The notes beneath the pieces were generated by a model. That model made no database searches. It was not told the DNA's origin and saw only the letters and a program-made list of their open reading frames with translations. Of a stretch of 64,000 nucleotides of DNA, positions 59,629 to 64,000 are shown in pieces. Positions within the stretch are counted from its first letter, which is position 1, and the number at the start of each line of letters is the position of its first letter. The stretch covers positions 1 through 64,000 of the forward strand of contig CAYVXD010000004.1 in the NCBI GenBank assembly GCA_964454265.1. The letters are read 5' to 3'. The position numbers and the translations under genes were made by a program. Source of the stretch: JAUWMI01 sp964454265 (GTDB lineage: Bacteria; Sumerlaeota; Sumerlaeia; MWCT01; JAUWMI01).

Positions 59629-60514
59629 TGCGCAGGAAGTAAGACTACCGCCATTGCGAACGCTGAGGGCACGCTATGGACTTATTCTGCGCAAAGGATT
59701 GGGTCAGTACCTTCTGTGCAATGAGCGCATCCTGCGGCGCATCGCACAATGCTGCGAGCTTACGCCCGAGAGCATTGTCATTGAGATCGGTGCTGGGTTT
59801 GGCCATCTTACGTGCCAGCTTGCCCGGCAGGCCTACCGCGTCCTGGCAATTGAATATGATGACCGCTTTCGGCCAATCCACGAACGGTATCTTGCTGCTA
59901 ATTCGAACATTAAGGTTCTCTACGCTGATTTTCTTCGCCTTGATCTTCAGCAACTGGTGAGAGAGATCGGCTGCAAGAAGCCGGTCGTTGTTGGAAACAT
60001 TCCGTATCGCATTACGTCCAGAATAGTGCTGAAGTGTCTGAGTGAACTGCCGACTTTCGCCAAAATGGTCCTTACGATGCAGAAAGAAGTTGCCGAGCGA
60101 ATTGTCGCTCTCCCTGGCAAAAAAACATTTGGCAGCCTGACTGTAAAGGTACAGTTTTTTAGCAAGCCGCGCCTGGAGTTTCTAATCGGACGGGAAAATT
60201 TCTTGCCTTCACCGAAAGTAGATTCAGCCACAGTGAGCTTTGTTCCAGTGGAAAGAAGAAAGTTGCCTTGCAACGGAGATTGGAGAGATTTCTTTGAGTT
60301 TATTGAGGTTATCTGCCGACATCGAAGGAAAAGCTTGAAGACTATTCTTCGAATGTCTGGTCTGTGCGGCGTATCAAAAGCCAATATTCAATGTCTACTT
60401 GATCAAGTTCATATCGAGTCTAATTTGCGGCCTGAGTCACTGAGTCTGGAGAACTATATTGCCCTATATGAGGCGATACAGCAACGGCGCCAGGAATCGC
60501 TTGAAAGCCGTTAG
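59621..60514 (+). CDS. rsmA: 16S rRNA dimethyladenosine transferase
   Basis: About 297 residues. It dimethylates two adjacent adenines near the 3' end of 16S rRNA. The opening YGLILRKGLGQYLLCNERIL corresponds to the KSLGQHFL motif of the family with changes. SAM-binding IVIEIGAGFGHLTCQLARQA is canonical, and the catalytic motif is VGNIPYRITSRIVLK, where most homologues have NLPYNI. The start at 59621 gives MASAQEVRLPPL; a TTG four codons earlier is possible. The end lies 123 bp before HU. Confidence 0.92.
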   Translation: MASAQEVRLPPLRTLRARYGLILRKGLGQYLLCNERILRRIAQCCELTPESIVIEIGAGFGHLTCQLARQAYRVLAIEYDDRFRPIHERYLAANSNIKVLYADFLRLDLQQLVREIGCKKPVVVGNIPYRITSRIVLKCLSELPTFAKMVLTMQKEVAERIVALPGKKTFGSLTVKVQFFSKPRLEFLIGRENFLPSPKVDSATVSFVPVERRKLPCNGDWRDFFEFIEVICRHRRKSLKTILRMSGLCGVSKANIQCLLDQVHIESNLRPESLSLENYIALYEAIQQRRQESLESR

Positions 60515-60570
60515 GTTTTGGGGCTGAGCGAGTCTGTTAAGAATAGCCAAGGGTGAGGAATAAAAAATAC

Positions 60571-60598
60571 TTGATTTTTCCTTTTCCAAAGTTATTGT
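60571..60598 (+). promoter_or_regulatory. Probable promoter of the HU gene
   Basis: TTGATT (60571-60576) and TATTGT (60593-60598) with a 16-bp spacer. An overlapping extended -10-like TGTATACAAG lies at 60597-60606. The ATG is about 32 bp downstream of the predicted transcription start, with the strong ribosome binding site GGAGGGAGGA between. Confidence 0.45.
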
Positions 60599-60637
60599 AT
60601 ACAAGTTAGTTAGATTGCTGCATGGAGGGAGGAACCT

Positions 60638-60913
60638 ATGATAAAGGCGGACATTGTGAAAAGCGTCGGCGAGGCCTTGAACATGAAAGATAAGGAAGCA
60701 TTAGCCGTTGTGGATGCCATTGTTGAAAGTATGAAAGAAGTCATCATCCGTGATAAACGGCTGGAAGTGCGTGATTTTGGCGTTTTTCAAGTTAAGGAGC
60801 GTAAGCAGCGAATTGGCAGGAATCCCAAGAACAAGAAAGAATATCCAATTCCACCAAGGAAAGTTGTTACCTTTAAGTCAGGCAAGGAAGTTAAAAATCT
60901 TTCGCGTTCATAG
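60638..60913 (+). CDS. HU/IHF-family DNA-binding protein
   Basis: A 91-residue histone-like protein. The N-terminal helices are IKADIVKSVGEALNMKDKEA, the beta arm has the DNA-intercalating GRNPKN, and it ends FKSGKEVKNLSRS. It bends DNA as a dimer. GRNP-x-N is shared by HU and IHF, so the subtype is not decided. A strong GGAGGGAGGA ribosome site lies six bases before the ATG. The last 23 bp overlap the 3' end of the PBP2 gene on the other strand, and the hairpin CCACAGC / GCTGTGG (60914-60943) follows the stop, without a T-tract. Confidence 0.93.
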   Translation: MIKADIVKSVGEALNMKDKEALAVVDAIVESMKEVIIRDKRLEVRDFGVFQVKERKQRIGRNPKNKKEYPIPPRKVVTFKSGKEVKNLSRS

Positions 60914-62717
60914 CCACAGCGGACTGAGGTTTCACTGCTGTGGACGAGCTTATGACCTTCGGTGTATCCTCCTGAGGCTTCTCCTTCCAGTTTGTAAAAT
61001 AGTACGCAATAATATTCTTAGCAAGCGGGGCTGCTACGGCTCCGCCATGCCCACCTTTCTCAACGAGTACCAGGACTGCAATCTTTGGGTCGTCATAGGG
61101 CGCAAAGCCCACGAACCACGCATCTGTAGCCTCTAGGTCACGCTGGGCTGTTCCGGTTTTCCCCGCCACTTTCCAGTCGCGGAGAAACCCCGCCTTGTAG
61201 GCAGTTCCCCCTTCTTCGTTCACTGCTGCCACGAGCCCTTCCATTATAGTGCTGCGAGCCGAGTTGCTCAGGTGAATCTCGTGATACTTGGGATCGGTGA
61301 GGATCATAACCTCGCCGCCATGTGATTCAATGCGATCCAGGAGATGGGGAGTCCAGAGCCGTCCGCCATTGGCAAACGCGCAGTAGGCATTGAGAATCTG
61401 AAGAGGAGTTGCGGCAATGCGGCCTTGACCAATACCCAACAGAATCACCTCGCCTGGGGGCAATCCGGCGGCCAGATTCAAGGGCAGATACCCCCTCACT
61501 TCTCCAGACAGGTCAATACCAGTCAGGCTGCCAAGGCCCAGCTGGAACGCACAATCAACCAGGCGCTTTGCACCAACTGCCTCAGCCAGTTGGTAAAAAT
61601 ATATGTTGCAGGAATATTTAATAGCCTCCTGCATATTCACCCAGCCGTGTCCACTGGGCAGAAAGCAGGTGAACGGCTTATTCCACTGGGGCAGATAGAA
61701 CTTGCCATTGCAATAGAATTTCTTCTCGCGGCTGATCCCAGCGCGGAGCGCAGCCAGACAGGTGATCAGTTTGAACGTTGAGCCTGGGGGGTAATGTTCC
61801 TGGATCGCCTTATTCAGAAAACAGCTCCCCTCTTTGGAAAACGATCCGGGGTCATTTGGGTCAAAACCCGGAGTACTGACCATAGCCAGAATCGCTCCAT
61901 TAGACGGATCCATTACAATAATTACGCCGGAACGACCTTGTAATTGCCGATACGTATACTCTTGGAGCTTGAGATCCAGGGTCAGAAAGACGTTGTTGCC
62001 GGACTCGGGGGGGTGGCTGACATAGGCATCCCGTTTTCGTCCGCGGGCGTCTCGCCGCACAATTTCCTCGCCAGCGTGTCCCAGCAAACTCGATTCATAA
62101 ATCCGCTCGATATTGACAATGCCGACAAAATCTTTGGGATCGTAGTTCTGGTCAAGAAACTGAGAGACAAGCGATTCGGGAATCATGCCCATGTGTCCTG
62201 AGATATGACAGGTCGCTGGCCCAGCAGGATAGTAACGCTTGAAACCCTCCTCAACGATCAGTCCGGGTAAATTATACTGTTCCTCCAGTATGGGAGTGAT
62301 CTCTGCCAGAGAAAGATTCTTCGCCAGAAGCACCTTCTGCCATTTTGAGTTTAAACGTCTCAGGCGATCTTCTAAGCTGATAACATCGCGGTTCAAGAGT
62401 GCCGACAGCCGGGTAAGAGTCTCATGAATCGTTTGCAGCTCTAGCTTGAAAGGGCTCACGTATACGGAGAACGTGACGCGACTGACTGCAATGGTCAGAT
62501 GATTCCGATCAAAAATGGTTCCTCGCGGTGCCTCAAGCCGTTGCGGAACCAGAAAATTATTCTCAGAAAGTTCACGGTAATATTTGCCCTGGATCAGGGT
62601 TATTGGAAAGAGGCGCAGGGCAAGTACCACGAAGCTCGCTGCTAACAGGAGGATTAGTATTTTGAAGCGTCGATGTAAGAACTGATATTCACTTGGCTTG
62701 GTCTTTTCTTTCAGCAT
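60891..62717 (-). CDS. mrdA: Penicillin-binding protein 2 (class B, elongation)
   Basis: A 608-residue transpeptidase. A membrane segment at about 18-36 (RRFKILILLLAASFVVLALR) is followed by the PBP dimerisation domain (QRLEAPRGTIFDRNHLTIAV). The transpeptidase domain has the SxxK motif in PPGSTFKLITCL, SxN in YSCNIYFYQLAEAVG and KTG in VAGKTGTAQRDLEATDAW. It crosslinks peptidoglycan during cell elongation with RodA, which is not in the window. It is convergent with HU and overlaps it by 23 bp at the 3' ends. Confidence 0.95.
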   Translation of the reverse strand: MLKEKTKPSEYQFLHRRFKILILLLAASFVVLALRLFPITLIQGKYYRELSENNFLVPQRLEAPRGTIFDRNHLTIAVSRVTFSVYVSPFKLELQTIHETLTRLSALLNRDVISLEDRLRRLNSKWQKVLLAKNLSLAEITPILEEQYNLPGLIVEEGFKRYYPAGPATCHISGHMGMIPESLVSQFLDQNYDPKDFVGIVNIERIYESSLLGHAGEEIVRRDARGRKRDAYVSHPPESGNNVFLTLDLKLQEYTYRQLQGRSGVIIVMDPSNGAILAMVSTPGFDPNDPGSFSKEGSCFLNKAIQEHYPPGSTFKLITCLAALRAGISREKKFYCNGKFYLPQWNKPFTCFLPSGHGWVNMQEAIKYSCNIYFYQLAEAVGAKRLVDCAFQLGLGSLTGIDLSGEVRGYLPLNLAAGLPPGEVILLGIGQGRIAATPLQILNAYCAFANGGRLWTPHLLDRIESHGGEVMILTDPKYHEIHLSNSARSTIMEGLVAAVNEEGGTAYKAGFLRDWKVAGKTGTAQRDLEATDAWFVGFAPYDDPKIAVLVLVEKGGHGGAVAAPLAKNIIAYYFTNWKEKPQEDTPKVISSSTAVKPQSAVAMNAKDF

Positions 62718-62804
62718 GAAGGAACAACTTTAGGAAAGTGGCGTTGGCGAACTGCCGCCCGGTGGCGAGACAAGCGAAGGCACACGACATGCCCACTCTG
62801 GGGG

Positions 62805-63533
62805 CTACTCTTTTCCCTCCTTTTCCCCAGGCTCTTTTGGGCTGGTTGGCCCTTCGAAAATCAAACCGTTGATTTCGTACAGGATTACTGCCCAAAGGCC
62901 CCACCCGAGCAGGGTGTAAAGAAAGATATCGAACGCGCTGAGCTTAGCAAGCCTGTTCTGGATATCGGGATTCGTGAAGAGGACATATATAATGATCGCA
63001 AGAGGTAAAAAGCAGAATATTGGAAAGGCCGTATAGTGCACCAACCGATACAGCATGGATTGCGGTCGAACTACCGCAACAGCTGCCTCACCTTTTTCTG
63101 GAGGATATTGCTTCAAGGCCTCTTCAATATCACTGGTGCTGGCGATCGCTGGTTTGATGCGCATACCTACCAGTGTCTTGAGATTATCAAGAAGAACGAG
63201 GTCCGAGGGGTCTTCCATTGCGACAACCAGTCCGTCGCGTTCCATGCGAATAGGAACCAAATGGTGTTTCGTGGCAATGTGCCGTGGGATCAAGGTGAGC
63301 GTCAACGGTGCGATTTCCATGCCGGCGAGGGAGACGAGATCGTAGCCAAGTTGTCGTTTTAAGAAGCCCATTTTTACACTTTCTGTAATCACACCCATCT
63401 CCACCAGAATTCGTCCCAAGGGCATATCACTTTCACGCTGCTTTTTCAGGGCTTCGTCGAGTTGCGCATTGTTGATAATCCCCTCGCGAAGCAAGATTTC
63501 TCCCACACTTCCGGCCACTCTGTTTGGGGTCAT
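62805..63533 (-). CDS. MshEN (GspE N-terminal) domain protein with two membrane segments
   Basis: A 242-residue protein. Residues about 5-145 are an MshEN/GspII_E_N domain: AGSVGEILLREGIINNAQLD and MPLGRILVEMGVITESVKM, then LIPRHIATKHHLVPIRMERD and VAMEDPSDLVLLDNLKTLVG, the same layout as the N-terminus of PilB at 23106-24815. There is no ATPase domain. Two membrane segments follow, near 173-190 (FPIFCFLPLAIIIYVLFTNP) and 208-228 (LYTLLGWGLWAVILYEINGL), and a short acidic tail. MshEN domains bind c-di-GMP in several ATPases, so a membrane-tied c-di-GMP sensor is possible, but not shown. It lies 87 bp upstream of the PBP2 gene on the same strand. Confidence 0.82.
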   Translation of the reverse strand: MTPNRVAGSVGEILLREGIINNAQLDEALKKQRESDMPLGRILVEMGVITESVKMGFLKRQLGYDLVSLAGMEIAPLTLTLIPRHIATKHHLVPIRMERDGLVVAMEDPSDLVLLDNLKTLVGMRIKPAIASTSDIEEALKQYPPEKGEAAVAVVRPQSMLYRLVHYTAFPIFCFLPLAIIIYVLFTNPDIQNRLAKLSAFDIFLYTLLGWGLWAVILYEINGLIFEGPTSPKEPGEKEGKE

Positions 63534-63785
63534 CTTTGTTTCCTCTTAATCTGGATAACAGCGTTCTCCATCGCAAGCACAGAAACGATTCTGAAAAGGT
63601 TTTCTCCTTTTATAGAAGGAAAACAGGACGAAAAATTAACATTGCAACTGAGGCATGTCAAGCAGAAACATAGTGGTAACTTTAGCTAAATTAAAGGTGT
63701 AAGATAAAGTAACGGAAAATTTATTGTCATATACGCACTGCCAGCATCTGGCAGCATTGACGCTGCAACGTATGCCATGGTGGCG

Positions 63786-64000
63786 TCATTTTTGCCTGGC
63801 ATTAATCTCCTTGACAGCGGCTGTATTTATTCCATAATTTACCAGCATTTCTAGCGGAGCGTAGCTTGCACGATAGGTTCTCCCCTTTTCATTTGTGGGG
63901 CGAAGTTGAAGCCAGATGTTAAACATAAGGAGCTGAGCGAATTCAAGAAAAGCAGACACTAACATGAAGCAATTCAAACTGCAAAATAGTGTAGCGGAAT
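63786..64000 (-). pseudogene. Possible C-terminal fragment of an integrase-type transposase (window edge)
   Basis: The minus-strand frame is open from the window edge to the stop at 63786. The residues LLMFNIWLQLRPTNEKGRTY then RASYAPLEMLVNYGI recall the end of rve-type transposases, where a leucine-rich helix precedes a basic stretch and a TPYQRLL-like ending. The match is loose and the rest is outside the window. A chance open frame is the main alternative. Confidence 0.25.

Overview
This window reads as chromosomal DNA of an uncultured Gram-negative bacterium of moderate GC. An outer membrane is implied by lpxA, two SurA/PpiC-type periplasmic chaperones, lipoproteins and type IV pilus/type II secretion parts. 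The gene set (four-subunit 2-oxoglutarate:ferredoxin oxidoreductase with sucCD, CimA-type citramalate synthase, NrdR, B12-binding radical SAM proteins, palindromic dispersed repeats) suggests an anaerobic or facultative lineage near the Deltaproteobacteria or one of the candidate phyla found in subsurface metagenomes. The sequence alone does not allow a firmer placement. No rRNA, prophage or CRISPR array is visible, and there is one tRNA (Ser-GGA).

Layout. 0.2-8.5 kb (minus strand): a secreted GHL10-like protein, a TPR lipoprotein, two adjacent B12-binding radical SAM proteins, a UDP-galactopyranose-mutase-like flavoprotein and a DPM1-like glycosyltransferase. 8.5-11.4 kb is an accessory island with a 29-bp tandem repeat, a small heat shock protein, an orphan HicB next to a C-terminal scrap of HicA, a DUF5615/DUF433 toxin-antitoxin-like pair, tRNA-Ser and a long imperfect hairpin. 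11.4-15.9 kb (plus): two GT4 glycosyltransferases, a polyprenyl-phosphate sugar-phosphate transferase and a broken SDR gene. 16.0-20.3 kb (minus): dprA-topA-hslV. 20.7-24.8 kb (minus): pilB-pilC and an unknown one-pass membrane protein. 25.1-36.6 kb (minus): a long housekeeping run in transcription order hisA, (MITE), trx, nrdR, cimA, hisS, aspS, rplU, rpmA, obgE, proB, proA. 37.0-43.8 kb (plus): an O-antigen ligase-like protein, further glycosyltransferases, a FemAB-like protein and an isolated lpxA. 44.0-49.0 kb (plus): sucCD-korDABC. 49.4-52.1 kb: DUF3795, DUF72 and a solitary PilC paralogue. 52.2-55.0 kb (minus): a second flavoprotein with rfbC- and rfbA-like genes. 55.2-60.9 kb (plus): a GT87-like membrane protein, two SurA/PpiC proteins, pdxA, rsmA and HU. 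60.9-63.5 kb (minus): penicillin-binding protein 2 and a membrane-anchored MshEN-domain protein. The right edge holds a possible transposase scrap.

How the genes work together. About a third of the window serves cell-surface glycan assembly: lipid-linked sugar initiation (PssY/WbaP type), several GT4/GT2/GT87 transferases, a polymerase/ligase, nucleotide-sugar enzymes and two flavoproteins. The dprA-topA-hslV, rplU-rpmA-obgE-proBA and surA-pdxA-rsmA blocks are conserved bacterial neighbourhoods. The sucCD-kor operon carries the 2-oxoglutarate to succinate part of a ferredoxin-linked TCA cycle, in either direction.

The most unusual content is in the non-coding DNA and in decayed genes: a family of short palindromes with conserved GTAGGGGC-like arms and changing cores (five copies), a 192-bp MITE with clear terminal inverted repeats and target duplication, a 29-bp tandem array built of alternating units, a truncated hicA, and an SDR gene carrying two damaging changes. 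I did not find a complete new multi-gene system that I could defend. The best protein-level leads are the paired radical SAM/flavoprotein/glycosyltransferase block, the MshEN-membrane protein, and the unknown protein after pilC.
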